In this document: positions 23,690 to 36,213 of the stretch, piece after piece
How positions within the stretch are numbered: position 1 is the stretch's first letter
How the letters are laid out: every line of letters starts with the position of its first letter
Assembly (NCBI GenBank): GCA_027563935.2
Contig: JANVAS020000203.1
Span: 6,758,001-6,822,000, forward strand
Source of the DNA: Costus lasius
Taxonomy: Eukaryota; Streptophyta; Magnoliopsida; Zingiberales; Costaceae
Length of the DNA: 64,000 nucleotides
Direction: 5' to 3'
The notes under the pieces: model-generated
The model's input: the letters and a program-made list of their open reading frames with translations, nothing else
Databases searched by the model: none
Told to the model about the DNA's origin: nothing
Made by a program: the position numbers and the translations under genes

Positions 23690-26600
23690 CTAATGGTTGA
23701 GAAACCTCAAACCCATATTATTACAGTGCCACTCATGCTTCTGCTGCGCCAGAGGCTTGGTAAGCGGGTCAGCCAGATTGTCGTCTGTATGAACCTTGCA
23801 TATTTTGATCTCGCCTCGATCAATGATCTCCCGGATCAAGTGAAACCGTCTCTGTATGTGCTTGGACTTCTGGTGCGACCGTGGTTCCTTTGCTTGTGCG
23901 ATTGCTCCAGTGTTATCACAGAAGATAACCAAAGGATCTGCACTCGAAGGAACAACACCAAGTTCTCTCACGAACTTACGAATCCACACTGCCTCCTTGG
24001 ATGCTTCCGAGGCTGCAACATACTCGGCTTCTGTTGTGGAATCAGCAACAGTTGACTGTTTGAAACTCTTCCACACCACTGCTCCACCATTCAAGCTAAA
24101 GACATAGCCTGATTGCGATCGGAAATCATCCTGGTCTGACTGGAACGAAGCGTCAGTATATCCCTCTATACTGAGTTCTTCCTGACCACCATATATCAAG
24201 AACATATCTTTGGTCCTCCGCAGATATTTTATAATGTTCTTGACTGCAATCCAGTGCGCCTGTCCTGGATTACTTTGGAATCGACTGGTCACGCTTAACC
24301 CGTAAGCGACGTCTGGGCGAGTACATAACATCGCATACATAATGGACCCAATAGCCGAAGCATAAGACGTATTGTCCATTTCATCTTTCTCAGTCTGTGT
24401 TTGTGGACACTGACTCTTCGAAAGATTCAGACCATGTCTGACTGGAAGATATCCACGTTTAGACTTCTCTAAATGGAATCTCTCCAGGACTTTATCGCTG
24501 TAAGTACTTTGGCACAGCCCGAGAAGCCTCTTAGATCTATCCCGGTAGATCTTCACACCTAACACATAGGCTGCTTCTCCTAGATCTTTCATCTGGAAAC
24601 ATTTTCCTAACCATGCTTTAACCGCATGCAGTTCAGGAATATCGTTTCCAATGATTAAGATATCATCGACGTAGAGGATTAGGAATGTAATTACGTTCCC
24701 ACTAAACCTCTTATATACACACGGGTCATCCTCGTTCTTGATGAAACCAAACTCAGAGATTGATTCATCAAAACGAATGTTCCAGCTTCTAGATGCTTGT
24801 TTAAGTCCATAAATGGATTTCTTTAACTTGCATATTTTATGACGATCTGCTGGATTAGTGAAACCCTCAGGTTGTGTCATATACACATCCTCATCCAGAT
24901 TTCCATTAAGGAAAGCTGTCTTCACATCCATCTGCCAGATCTCATAATCATAATATGCAGCTATAGCGAAAAGAATCCGAATAGACTTAAACATGGCTAC
25001 AGGAGAGAAAGTTTCATCATAATCTATCCCGTAGATTTGTTTGAAACCTTTCGCAACTAGCCTGCCTTTATAGGTAACCACGTTACCATCCATGTCAATC
25101 TTCTTCTTGAAGATCCATTTACAGCCTATAGGGATTACTCCCGGAGGCGGATCAACCAAATCCCAGACTTGGTTATCTGACATGGAGTCCATCTCGGCTC
25201 GCATAGCATCAAGCCATCTAGCTGACTCCGGTCCACTGACCGCATCCGCATAAGTGAGGGGTTCATCATTATCAATGATGTAGACTCCGTCATAGCGCTC
25301 AGGCTGTCGACGGATCCTACCCGATCTTCGCGGTTCCCGTGTTATCTGAGCCTCAGGTTGTTCAATAACCTGATCCACTGGCTCTGGCTCATCCAACTGC
25401 ACTTGACTACTTTGTCCTCCCTCTGGATTCTCATCCAGCTTTATTTCTCTCCCACTGGCCTCTTGCAGAAGAAATTCCTTCTCAAGAAATATGGCCGTCC
25501 GAGCAACAAAAACCTTGTTCTCTTTGGGATCGTAGAAATAATAACCCTTAGTTTCCTTAGGGTAACCGACAAAGATGCATTTCTCAGATCTGCTCTCCAG
25601 TTTCCCAGAGGCGAGCTTTTTGACATAAGCCTCGCAACCCCAGATCCTGATAAATGTCAAGGTAGGCTGTTTCCCATACCATAACTCATATGGCGTCTTT
25701 GAAACTGCCTTGGATGGCACTCAGTTTAGTACCTTTGCAGCTGTTTCCAGTGCAAAACCCCAAAAGGAGTATGGAAGAGTAGCCTGACTCATCATAGAAT
25801 GAACCATGTCAAGTAACGTTCTATTTCTCCTCTCGGACACACCATTCCATTGCGGTGTTCCTGGCGGAGTGAGCTGTGAGATAATCCCACACTCTTTCAG
25901 ATAGTCAGTAAATTCTCGACTTAGGTATTCTCCACCTCGATCAGAACGAAGTGCCTTGATATTTCGGCCTAACTGATTTTGTACTTCATTTTTGAACTCT
26001 TTGAACTTGTCAAAAGATTCACTTTTATGTCTCATTAGATAGACATATCCATACCTACTGAAATCATCAGTAAAGGTAATGAAGTACTGATAGCCACCTC
26101 TGGCATGTTTACTAAATGGCCCACACACATCACTGTGTATGAGGTCAAGTAAACCTGAAGCCCTTTGACCTTTGTTAGGAAAAGGAGACTTCGTCATTTT
26201 ACCCATCAAACAAGCTTTGCATGTATCAAACTCCTCGTAGGAGAAAGATCCCAGCAGTCCATGATCATGCAACCGCTTAATGCGTTTCTCGTTTATATGG
26301 CCTAAACGACTATGCCATAGCAAGGTGCTGTCATCAGCATACTTGGCTTTCTTATTATCAATGTTTTGTATAGAATTTTCCATGTCCAACATGTATAACC
26401 CATTGTTAATTGAACCAGTTGCATACACAATATTATCTACAGATAAAACACACTTTGAAATATTGCATTCAAAGGCAAATCCTTTCCTGACAAGAGCAGG
26501 AATAGAGATAATATTCTTGGTGATACTCGGTACAAAATAACAATTGTTTAATTCCAATACAATGCCAGATGGTAAAGAAATGAAATAGTCTCCTACAGCA

Positions 26601-27574
26601 ACAGCAGCAACCCGTGCCCTGTTTCCAACGCGTAGGTCTACCTCATGCTGTCCCACCTGCCTTCTTCTCTTGAGTTCCTGTACATTTGAACAAATGTGAA
26701 CTCCACATGCAGTGTCCAACACCCATGAAATAGAAGAAGATGAAACCATGACTTCCGTCACGTATATACCTGAGCCAGAAGCGATGCTTCCCCTCTTATC
26801 TCCTTGGAGCGCTTTACAGTCCTTTTTCCAGTGACCCAGCTGGCCACAGTGGAAACACCTGTTGTCCTTGGACCGCTTGACCTTCTGTTTCAGAGCCTTA
26901 CTGTAGTTCTTGACAGGGGCCTTGCCCTTCTTCCCCTTCTTCTTGTTCCTAAAAGGAACCATTAAGACAGAGGTTGAAGGCTTGCCCTTCAGAGTTTCCT
27001 CAGTAGTCAAGAGCATATTCAGCAGCTCTGCCGGCGTACAATCGATTTTGTTCATATTAAAGTTAATGATGAACGCATCGAAAGAAGGCGGAAGAGACTG
27101 CAGAATAATATCTACAGCAAGCTCCTGGTTGACGGTATGCCCCAGTTTCTCCAGAGCCTCCTTGTGCCCAATCATCTTGAGCACGTGAGCTCCCACTGGG
27201 CTCCCTTCAGCCAGTTTGTTCTGAAAGAAGAGCTTCGTCAGATTATAGCGTTCTGTCCTCGCCTGTGCAGCATACAGCATCTTGAGGTTCGCTATAATCT
27301 CTATAGCCGACATATCCTCATGCTGACGCTGCAGCGGTGGCGTCATAGACGCTAGCATCAGGCAAGCGACATCAATGCTATCATTGACGTGCTTTTCATA
27401 GGCATCACGAACCGCCCTTGCGGCGTTCGCAGCGGGCTGCGGCGATATCGCCGTCTCGAGGACATACAGTTTCCTCTCTGCCTTAAGAACGATCTTAAGG
27501 TGTCCGAACCAGTCAGAGAAGTTCGGCCCAGCAAACTTCTCCCTTTCCAGTAGGGATCGCACATTGAAGCTCAT
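23690..27574 (-). pseudogene. gag-pol: Copia-A3 Gag-Pol polyprotein, one nonsense codon
   Basis: A 1295-codon frame from ATG 27574 is interrupted only by TGA at 25723-25721 (codon 618), where copia-A2 has CGA (Arg). Gag fills the first ~230 residues. The zinc knuckle CFHCGQLGHWKKDC is at 240-253. The protease site is DTA at 287-289. The pre-integrase zinc finger uses H421, H426, C452 and C455. The integrase triad is D482, D545 and E581 (35 residues between the last two). RT has DVKTAFLNG near 882-890 and YVDD at 968-971. RNase H begins with TDAS near 1140 and ends LADPLTKPL. Order PR-IN-RT-RH is copia-type. The stop lies after integrase, so RT and RNase H would be lost. It is otherwise full length, and LTR similarity shows it is recent. 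Confidence 0.95.
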
Positions 27575-29345
27575 GGTGTTCGTTGCTGCAGGAATCTACA
27601 ACAAGCAAGAACAGCAAGGTCAGTATCAATGTTCAGAATCAATCCAGGACTTTAAGAAAGATTCTTTTTCTCACTATTTTGTCTGACTGAAAAATCCAGA
27701 AAACAGTCCGAAAGAGTAACACTCTTTTAGTGAGATGGGATCCAGATTTCATACTTGGTCTCCGCGTCCCGCTCAGGCGAGATAAGATGCACAGAGATGA
27801 CAAGCATTAATTTCTGGTAGGCTGTCCCAGCCAATCACCAACCCGTGCGATTCCCCTTCATCTGGGCAATCCAGCAGACTGTGCCAACTGAGTTGGTACA
27901 ACACAGTCTCTGACCCCACAGATGGCTACCTCCATGCACTACCATATGCGCCACGTATGTAGTCTACATGGTCAAGCTGACCTGACCTACTCCCTGGACC
28001 ACCACGTGCTATGCTGAGCAACGAGAAGGGATAAATCCCTACTCTGTAACACGCAGGTGTAATCCCGCACTGTCTGAAGATAGATGGACGTGCCCACTGA
28101 GTGGGTTCAACACGGCTCCAACGATAGTCAGAACAGTGAGGTTTCGCGCCAGAAGGCATTACGTGCTTGATATATTAGCGTTGGATTTTAACGGTCTTTT
28201 ATCTTCTTAACTATCATGCAAGTCCTATGGTGATAGCAGAAGATAAACACATGCAATTCTAATTATATAAGCAATAAATAGAAAGCATGATCTTATGTGG
28301 TAAAAGCCCATGAATCCTAGTAAGACCTTAATTTTACTTAAGTCTTCACTTGAGCTCTTTTGCATCTCATCTGGTCCAACCCAGGGCCCTAGCGCCAAGA
28401 GCACCTCAGGTGCGCCACCAGCTGAATGCCCCTCTTGGATGTGTGCTTTTATGCCCTTGTCTAATCAAAAACATTTTGATCTATCTAGACAAGCTTTGAC
28501 TCGCAGGTCAATTATACAATAGATTAATAAAAAATGTGATTCGCAGATCACAATAATATTAACTTATAATTAACCAGGCACGCAGGCCCCAGCACAGCAC
28601 ACAATAGGGCAACCCACATAAGAATAAATAAACAAGCACATGGTCTCAATCATCATGTGATCCAATCAAGAAATTAAATTTTGAAAACCCCATAGGCATC
28701 AATTTTAACTTCCTTATGTGCCCTACAACCTTACAATGGTACATTGATAGGGATCCACTCATCCATCTAGTTAGATCCTGTGCCCTTGCATGCACCGAGT
28801 CCTAACTGACCCGAGTTGACCTAATGGTCAACCATGCATGCGCTAAGGGCTGAACAACCAACAAGAGTTCTGGCAAGCGGGTGTGACCCCGGGCCTAACT
28901 CAAGAGTGTTCATTGGTTGTCTCAACCAGACCTCGCTACAGGCCTAAGATGCAATCGACCTATGGCCACCTCGTGCTTGCGCACAGGTGCCATCTGGTCG
29001 ATCCATCTAGGCTGTCAGATGGTCTGATCAGACTAGTTTGATCTAACCTAGAGGTGACTTCAGCCCCATCAACCCATCTAAGGGTTTATAGTAGGTGGCA
29101 CTTTAGATCTAGTCATAGGCGTGCAAGTTAGGGTTTTGTTTGATAAAACAACATAAACCAAGCGCCAACTCAAGACATGCGACATCATGAACAAACAACA
29201 TGCGCCTAGATAAGTAAACATCTTACTTTCGCATGGAGAAATAGCATGTCAATTTTCGCATGTGAACAAGATCTAAGCATACATGAAGATGCGCAAACAT
29301 GGATCACGGAAATATCAAGCAATCATATTAACATGCTTCAACATA
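27575..29345 (-). other. Copia-A3 untranslated leader
   Basis: About 1.77 kb, collinear with the leaders of A2 and A4 but with some internal loss. A T-arm-like CTAGAGTTCGACTCTAG present in A2 and A4 is absent here. No coding potential of note. Confidence 0.8.
27877..28114 (-). promoter_or_regulatory. Paired bulged hairpins in copia-A3 leader
   Basis: CCAACTGAGTTGG (27884-27896) sits inside outer arms AGACTGTG and CACAGTCT with a 5-base TACAA bulge. CCCACTGAGTGGG (28093-28105) has the same layout with a TTCAA bulge. Spacing is 209 bases. Confidence 0.6.
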
Positions 29346-29357
29346 GCTCTGATACCA
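29346..29357 (-). promoter_or_regulatory. Primer-binding site, copia-A3
   Basis: Minus strand TGGTATCAGAGC, two bases inside the 5' LTR border. Confidence 0.9.
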
Positions 29358-29359
29358 AT

Positions 29360-31078
29360 TGTAGGGTCCCCTTCAAGGGGGAGCGCAAGCATGTGAAACC
29401 CCTTTCAAGAGGGGGGCGAAAACACTAAAGGGGGTGGCGCATAACTTTGATAGCGGAAGCATGTGTTTTCAACGATTTTAGCATGAGCATATGATCAACT
29501 TGAATGAGTTAGATCTATACCATAGCCATAGAGTTGGAGGTCGGCTTGGAAGAAGAGATCGAATAGGGGTCTCCTCCACAAGATGCGCACACAAGATGAG
29601 GATGCGCTCACTTCCTTGGTGCTCCTTGTGCTAGCAAGGTTCCAAGAGTTGTCCTTGATCGAGTAAAGAGAAGAGATGATCACTTCCTTTGGTTGGCCGG
29701 TCCTTCTCTTGTCGTCCACACCCAAATTCTCTCGAGTCTCATCGAGCAAGAGCAAGGAGACAAGAGTTCAATGAGCCTTCAAGCCGTTTTGGCGTTTCAA
29801 GGAGACATGCGCTCAATGACTTTCCAAAAATGGAAAATCCACTAAGCCATGCGTTCTCACTTCTAGCAAACCGCCCAAAACGCTTTATGGATCGAACCAT
29901 GGGTTCACCCATGTGAACCGGTTCAATCCAAATTGGTCCAAACCAATTTGGTTCAAAGACCAAACCAAGCCAATCGGTCTAGATCAACCAAACCCTAAGG
30001 TTTCCAATCTAACCGTTCATCTCATGATGCTCTTGATCTCACCGATCTTGCATCAATACTCTCGATCGAAGCTTACCGATCTCAAGCCCTAATCAATCAA
30101 ACATGATCAGACTGGATCTCACTTACAATCAGAGTTTAAACTCCTTTAAACTGAACCGAAACAATTCAGTCCACACGATCTGACTCAAGTAAGCCATATC
30201 ATCAAATTGTGCGACCCTGAGGGTTTCCTTTAAATGTCGGTAACGATAACTTACGTTATCACGATCAGTGAGGGGTATCTAGCAACACATCACTGTCTCC
30301 CGATATAAAAGAAAGAGTCTTCCAAGACTACACCCAAACCACAGCATAAGTGTGAATCAAACTCACGAGGCATGCATGTTTCCTTTGCCACTGGATGTTC
30401 TTATTGGACAAGCATGTCAAGCCTGTAACTCCAATATGATGAGCATGATTAGATCAGATGATCATAGTCATCTGGGTATGGCCATACACTATCTCAATCA
30501 TCTCATACAGGGGGGCCCTTTAGAACATCACACTCCTTGAACAAGGAGACGGCAATCCTTTATCTATCACTAGTGTCCTAACCTGACTCAAGCTCATCAT
30601 CCAAGATAGTCTATAATCATTATGTTTCAAATGATATTGAACTACCTCAAAACAATGACAATCATCATTTAGAAACACAAGTGATCTCAAGTCGAAGGAC
30701 ATGTGCCACTTGCTGCTATCAAGGATTATTCACATTGTGACAAACAATTGAATATCCTAGAAGGGTCTGTCCAGTACATCCAATGTACCCATGATTCTAC
30801 ATCTTATTCCATGCTCGAAGCATCCTATAAGATTAGCACACATATTAGTCTCAATCATATCAAGGCTGTCTCATGTTCACCAAGATATCTCGACTAAGGA
30901 CATAGAGCCTGTCAGCCTAGCTGAACAGCTTTGAGACATTATTCAGTAGTACACTTATTATTGCAGACAAGGTAACAACCTGAATAATAACCATGCCTTT
31001 ATAAACATAAGAGTTTATTACATGATACTTATACAATCCCAAGGCCTCAAACATTAGCCTTAAGGGCATACTCCAACA
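29360..31078 (-). repeat. Copia-A3 5' LTR
   Basis: 1719 bases, nearly identical to 21951-23669. Differences seen include CTCGAGTC/CTCAAGTC, CACTAAGCC/CATTAAGCC, GTAACGATAAC/GTAATGATAAC and ATTCCATG/ATTCTATG. Confidence 0.95.
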
Positions 31079-31827
31079 CTAGGAGGTATGAGCTATGAGT
31101 AAATCTCATACTCATTATGATAGTCATCTATAGCTCAAGTACTCTTCATCCAAGTTGGACTGAAGATTACCCATGAATTTCAATAAGCTGGTTACATATA
31201 TATTTCTGTAATTTTATGAATTCCTATCTTTTGACCTTTAGTTCACTTCACCTTTACTTGGTAAAAGACATTCATTTTCATCAACAAACAAGTCTTTGCC
31301 TATCTTTGACATCTCGAAAGAGGTTAAGATAGTCAATCTCCTACAAGAAGTTTGAACCCAATAATTCATGTACATGAAGTTAGTGGATGCATTTCTTGTT
31401 CATGATAAAATATCCGAGTCAGAAGATTGGAATTCAATATGAACCATTTATTAAATTCACTTTAGTTATTTTGTTACCCCATTATTTTGCTCAATGTAAT
31501 AATAAGAGATTTGCAAATGAAAAGAATGACAAATTCCTTTTATCCAAAAACTCTACTCAAGGGATAGATATAATGTCAATTACATGTTTGCAAAAATAAA
31601 ACAATCCTATTAATGACAAATAAAAGAATAGCTTGGTAACATCAATGCTCCAGCAGGATCTTCTTATTGCCATCTATGTCCTATTTCTGTTGAGCACCTG
31701 AATATTTTTGCAAATATCAGTCTTACCATGCGGTATAGAATACCCATGTACAGAAATAGACAATATAGGATTTGGTAACAAAATTACTTGAGCCTGAAGA
31801 CGAAGGGTTACTTCTCTTCATCTTTTT
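31079..31827 (-). pseudogene. Old copia-B protease and integrase remnant
   Basis: On the minus strand a decayed protease (TWVFYTAW, then after a frameshift DICKNIQVLNRNR) lies near 31750-31685. It corresponds to WVLDTACGVHICSNVQELKRR of copia-A. Near 31170-31084 a block with LDEEYLSYR fits SDRGGEYLSREF of the integrase core and continues across copia-A3 at 21950. The stretch between is A/T-rich and I could not align it. Confidence 0.6.
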
Positions 31828-32607
31828 CTAAGGATGCTTGCAGTCTTTGCGCCAGTGGCCCTCCTGGCCACAGTTGAAGCACTTGTTCTCCCTCACCCTA
31901 CCTTTCTTCAGTGCCTTGGCCTTGGACTTCCCCTTACCCCTTTTCCGCTTCTTACTGTCCTTGGACACCATGAGAACAGACTTGGGTTTGGACTTGTCCA
32001 TTTCCTTCTCGGCCATTTCTAGCAGTTTTAGTAGCTCCACGTGAGTACAGGCAATTTTATTCATATTGAAGTTAATGATAAAAGAGCCATAACTCGGAGG
32101 CAGCGACTGTAGGATCAGATCCGTAGCCACATCTTGATCCATCGGGTGTCCAAGTCTAATGAGATGCGATAAGTACCCAAGCAACTTGAGTACATGTGAT
32201 CCCACTAGAGCACCTTCAGGCATCTAGCACTGAAAATCAACCTTGGATGTTTCAAACCTTTCTGTTCTAGCCTACAACTCAAATAGTTGCTTTAGATGTG
32301 TGATGATCTGAAATGCATTCTGATCCTCATACTGCATCTACAACTCGGACGACATCGTGGCTAACATAAGGCAGCCAATATCCAGGGTGTCATCCTGATG
32401 CTTGCGACAAGCTTCCCATTCAACTATGCGGGCTGAGGATGACGGTTGAGGAGGAAGCGCTTGCTCTAAAACATACAGCTTCTTCTCCGGCTTCAGGACT
32501 ATCCTCAAGTGTCGGTACCAGTCCATGAAGTTAACTCCAGTCAACTTCTCCTTATCCAGGATGGAACGGAGTGACAGTACGCTATTGTTATTACTTGTAG
32601 AAGCCAT
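31828..32607 (-). pseudogene. gag: Old copia-B gag with three in-frame stops
   Basis: A single frame from ATG 32607 encodes a copia Gag: an N-terminal LRSILDKEKL...FMDWYRHLRIVL block, a central LILQSLPPSYGSFIINFNMNKI block, a basic linker, and the zinc knuckle CFNCGQEGHWRKDC near the end. Stops at 32340-32338, 32274-32272 and 32226-32224 are all TAG, in places where copia-A has other residues. C-to-T change of CAG is a simple explanation for at least two. No frameshift is needed in Gag, in contrast to its pol. Gag similarity to copia-A is clear but distant. Confidence 0.85.
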
Positions 32608-32775
32608 CTACAACACAAATAAGAGCAGATCAATATCACAATTCAATTATTTATTCTCGGCTTTTATAAATGATTGTTTCTCACTATTTTATTCAAATCA
32701 ATAATCCTCAAAAATCGATTGAGAAGTCGCCTGACTACCTTAGTGAGATGGGAACCTCATTTCGTACATGGCCTT
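32608..32775 (-). other. Old copia-B leader, gag-proximal piece
   Basis: Contains TTAGTGAGATGGGA and CATGGCC, matching the copia-A leader just upstream of gag. It ends with GCCTT (32771-32775), the left target duplication of the Athila array, and resumes at 46658. Confidence 0.75.
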
Positions 32776-33051
32776 TATTGTGTCCGCAAGTGCACGGATA
32801 CTCGAAGTAATAAAATAGATATCGAACCACAGAGACCTTGTTGCTAAGTACTGAATAATTGATTTCTTGCTAGCTAGGCAATTGGAAAATAGTGAATCAA
32901 ACTATCGAAAAGAACACGGAGAAAATATCGGAGAAGGGATCGGGACTAGGGGTTCATCTACTTTAATTTCTAATGGCTAGATTAAGATAAGTGTCTATCA
33001 ATCCAATTTTATCATGATAAAGGTATAGTTTACCTCATAAATAAATTGTTT

Positions 33052-33220
33052 CGCTCTCGCGCAAACAGTTGTACAAAGAACCAATCTTCACTCTCGTGCA
33101 AGACCTATTCAATGCTGAAAATAGGTAAACCATTAACTAAGAACTCAAGGATCACTCTCGTGCATCCGAATTCTAAAGTTGACAACCTCAAGTGGAAACT
33201 CAAGATCACTCTCGTGCATC
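33052..33220. repeat. Short CTCTCGTGCA repeats in Athila LTR
   Basis: GCTCTCGCGCAA near 33052, then CACTCTCGTGCA near 33089, 33151 and 33207. Related sets occur in the other Athila LTRs (2490-2690, 39092-39260, 45076-45242, 62758-62880). Confidence 0.7.
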
Positions 33221-34075
33221 AGAGTCTCAACACAAGTTTTACTCAAGGTTCTCTGATGACTCGATACTCAATCTCTTGCAGCATCAAATCAAGTCTAAAA
33301 TATTAACTCAATTCAAAGAATCATAAAATCAACAAGGCATTAAATTTCTCTAAGAATTAGAATTCGAAGAACAACCTAATCTCTTACGATAATTCCAAAC
33401 TCGATAATTCCTAGGGTTCCGAAATTCAAGCAATCAACTTCTCAGTCTATTTTGCAAAATTCTAAAACATGCTGATATTTATAAAACTAAGTAGAATTAA
33501 AGAGCAATTAATCACAAAAGTAAAATTATCACAATAAAATTAGTTTGACAAAATTAGGGTTTTCTAGTCATTAAGAAACAAAGAGATTACACCCCCATGT
33601 TCGAAAGAAAGATTAAGCTACCATGATGAAGGAATAACAACAAAACATGTTTCTATATGAATAGGAATCAAAAAGAAGATGAGAATAGTTACAAAACAGT
33701 GCTGTAATGAAATTACAGCACCGTAATTGCCTAGAGCAGCGCTGTCACCGCTGTTTCATTGATTTCTCCTCCAATCGGAATCCTTTTTGCTTTGAAACTT
33801 TAGATGCACGTTCTACTTCACCAGGCGAAGCTCTTTGGCAAATTTCGTGGCTGGAAGTGGTCTGTAGGCTGAGAACCGATGAACCCTAGCAATTCCACCT
33901 CTCTGTCAATTGCTCCCTCAATACTGGATAAAAATTCGTCCTTTCACTTTGTGTGCCTTCTCCTCCTAAAGATGAATTTGTAGCATCTTTCGGATCTCAA
34001 TTTGGAGGTTTGGATCAAAAGATATAGTCCGCGCAAGTTTCGGGCCCATAAAAATCGCGTTTTTGAATGGAAATT

Positions 34076-34430
34076 ACGGCCATAAAATATTTTAAGGCAG
34101 TGCCGTATTTTGGTTCTGTGAACCCTGTGTAAAAATTATGGCCCGTAAAATGCTTCTCAACCATGCCATAAAATCAGATGAGTTCGCTGGTCTGAATCGC
34201 CTGGGAAATATGGCATGTGGAATGGTTTATGGTAGTGCCGTAATTTCGGCAAGTGTCTCTGTTCTGAAACGATCCAAATTATGGTAGTGTAATGCTTTAA
34301 GGTGGTGCTATAAAATCAAGACAATTCTCTGATTTGCAAATCCACCAAAATACGGCAGGTGCTCCGATATTATGGTATTGTACCATAATACGGTACCGTA
34401 ATATATATTACGGCACTGCCGTATTTTGGT
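34076..34430. repeat. Palindrome-pair tandem repeat in left array LTR
   Basis: Units begin at 34076, 34138, 34209, 34280 and 34351 (steps 62, 71, 71, 71). The last region contains a perfect TACGGTACCGTA (34389-34400) and TACGGCACTGCCGTA just after it. Confidence 0.85.
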
Positions 34431-34684
34431 GTTTTGCTCTGATTTGCATGAAATTTGTTATGTGGACTCCTCTTGATGATGGTAACTCTTTCATGTATTT
34501 GATTTTGCTCAAAAATGCCTCAAAATAGTGTCTTTTTACCTGAAATTGATCAAAAACCAAAGATGGTGTAGATTCCGAAGCATTTGGTAAAAAAAAAAGT
34601 ATAAAAACAAAGCAAAAGAGTAAGATTATGGTTCAAAAGACTACCAAATAAGTATGAAAAACACTATGAAATTTAGAGTCATCA

Positions 34685-36213
34685 AACACATAAGTCTCAA
34701 ACTTTGCTTGTCCTCAAGCAAATAAAGAAATCAATACCAAAAAAATAAATTTTCACATGACGAATAAATTTCTAAAATATAATCATCTATAGAAAATTTC
34801 ATTAATCCCACACAAAATTTTCAAGTAAATACATCATCTTTTGAAATTAATCTTTAAGACTCAAAAGTTCAATCGAATAAAATTTCGCAATATGCATAGT
34901 AATAGAATTTCAACCTCATGAATTAATCTTGTTTTTGAGATTTTCATCCAATAAGTTTTTGTTTACAGGAATAGGATTTCCAAATCTTTTTCCACTCATT
35001 GTTTTTTATTTGTCCTTGACATTCTCTAAATCGATTACCACCCTTTTTCCGATGACGAATTTAGAGTATGTTGGTTACATAACCACACATAATAGAACTC
35101 ATATCTCATAGGTAGAAAGAATTTTCTTGAGACAGAGGAGTCAATGTCAAAGGAACTCTCTCTTGGCATGCATCTACATAGATACACACTTTTGCAATGA
35201 ACTTCAACTCTTGTCTTAGGTACCATTGTGAACACAATGCCAAGAAGAGGAGTTATTCTTTTTCTTTTTGTGGACTTCAACCCATGTCTTTATGTCCCAC
35301 TATTAATTTTATACAGTGCCAAGTAGGGGAGTCATCCTTTCTCATGGATTTGGATTTCTTTTTCCCAACAAATAACATAAATGATTATAAAGATTAACTA
35401 GATTAATCACTTCATATCAACTCAATAACATGTGCAAATATGCTCATTTTATTCAAAAGATTTATTTCACTTCAAGATTGCATTCACTAAACAATGCATT
35501 TACCTAGAATTTCATGCATCAATTATTGAAAATTTTCCAACAAATAGATTATATCAGGGAAATAAATTCAACATATAAAATCTATTTCCAATTTCCAGAA
35601 ATTGATATGCATGATAATAGATTAAAAATTTTGGCATGGTGTTTGTAGTATTTTCAGAAAAATCCTTCTACACATCAACATCATATTATGTCAACACAAC
35701 CAAATCGAAATATCTGTCAATAAAATCAAAAGGCGAGGATCCGTGGCATGTGAGCACAAGAAGTTTGAAGTATTCATCTTCCATTTGAACACATGGATTA
35801 TTAGAAAAATACAAAGGATGGAATGCAAATGAGTAGGAAGAAAATACTCACAGAGGTCTACTAGTCTGTGTCAGACCCAATCATCCTTTGTGTCTTCAGG
35901 TTCGAACCACCAAAGTTTTTTTTTTTTGACAATATTAATTTTCACCTACAAAAAGAAAATAAAAATTAGTGCTAAGTAAAAAACAACAAAAACAAAAAAA
36001 AAACTAGAGTAAAAGTGCTTGGGTTGCCTCCCAAGAAGCGCTAATTTTCGGTCATTAGCTTGACCGTTCAACACTCAGATTGGATCGTGCTTGTGTGTTT
36101 GGTCGCCATCCTGATTTCTCTATGTCTCGTTCAGGGTTCTCAAGAACATAAGGCTCAGACATAAAACAGTGTCTAAATTTACTTATGAGCTTTTTTCCTT
36201 TCTCAAGCAACTT
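34685..36213 (-). other. Athila internal region 1, untranslated 3' part
   Basis: About 1.5 kb, A/T-rich, between the protease frame and the 3' LTR, where an Athila element would normally carry the rest of pol. It is collinear with 40763-42242. A hairpin CTTGGG-TTGCCT-CCCAAG (36018-36035) lies about 180 bases after the frame. No RT, RNase H or integrase motif was seen. Confidence 0.75.
36018..36035. promoter_or_regulatory. Conserved CTTGGG/CCCAAG hairpin downstream of gag-protease
   Basis: Perfect 6-base arms with a 6-base loop, followed by AAGCGCT. An identical copy lies at 42107-42124. Sequences like this recur in plant Athila-type elements. Function unknown. Confidence 0.6.

Larger units (their letters stand above)
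21951..31078 (-). mobile_element. Copia-A3 retrotransposon, complete, youngest copy
   Basis: Flanked by CTAGG (21946-21950 and 31079-31083). Both LTRs are 1719 bases, and I found only about four differences between them. Internal order on the minus strand: primer site, 1.77 kb leader, gag-pol with one stop, purine tract. Total 9128 bases. It sits inside the old copia-B integrase region. Confidence 0.95.
32776..34684 (-). repeat. Athila array, left (3') LTR
   Basis: 1909 bases from TATTGTGTCC (TG mutated to TA) to GAGTCATCA. It carries repeated CTCTCGTGCA motifs at 33052-33220 and palindrome-pair units at 34076, 34138, 34209, 34280 and 34351. Confidence 0.88.

Noticed and set aside
34076..34430. 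Regular short repeats that could suggest a CRISPR array
   Set aside because: The repeats are degenerate palindromes inside plant retrotransposon LTRs; no cas genes exist and the spacers are homologous between copies.
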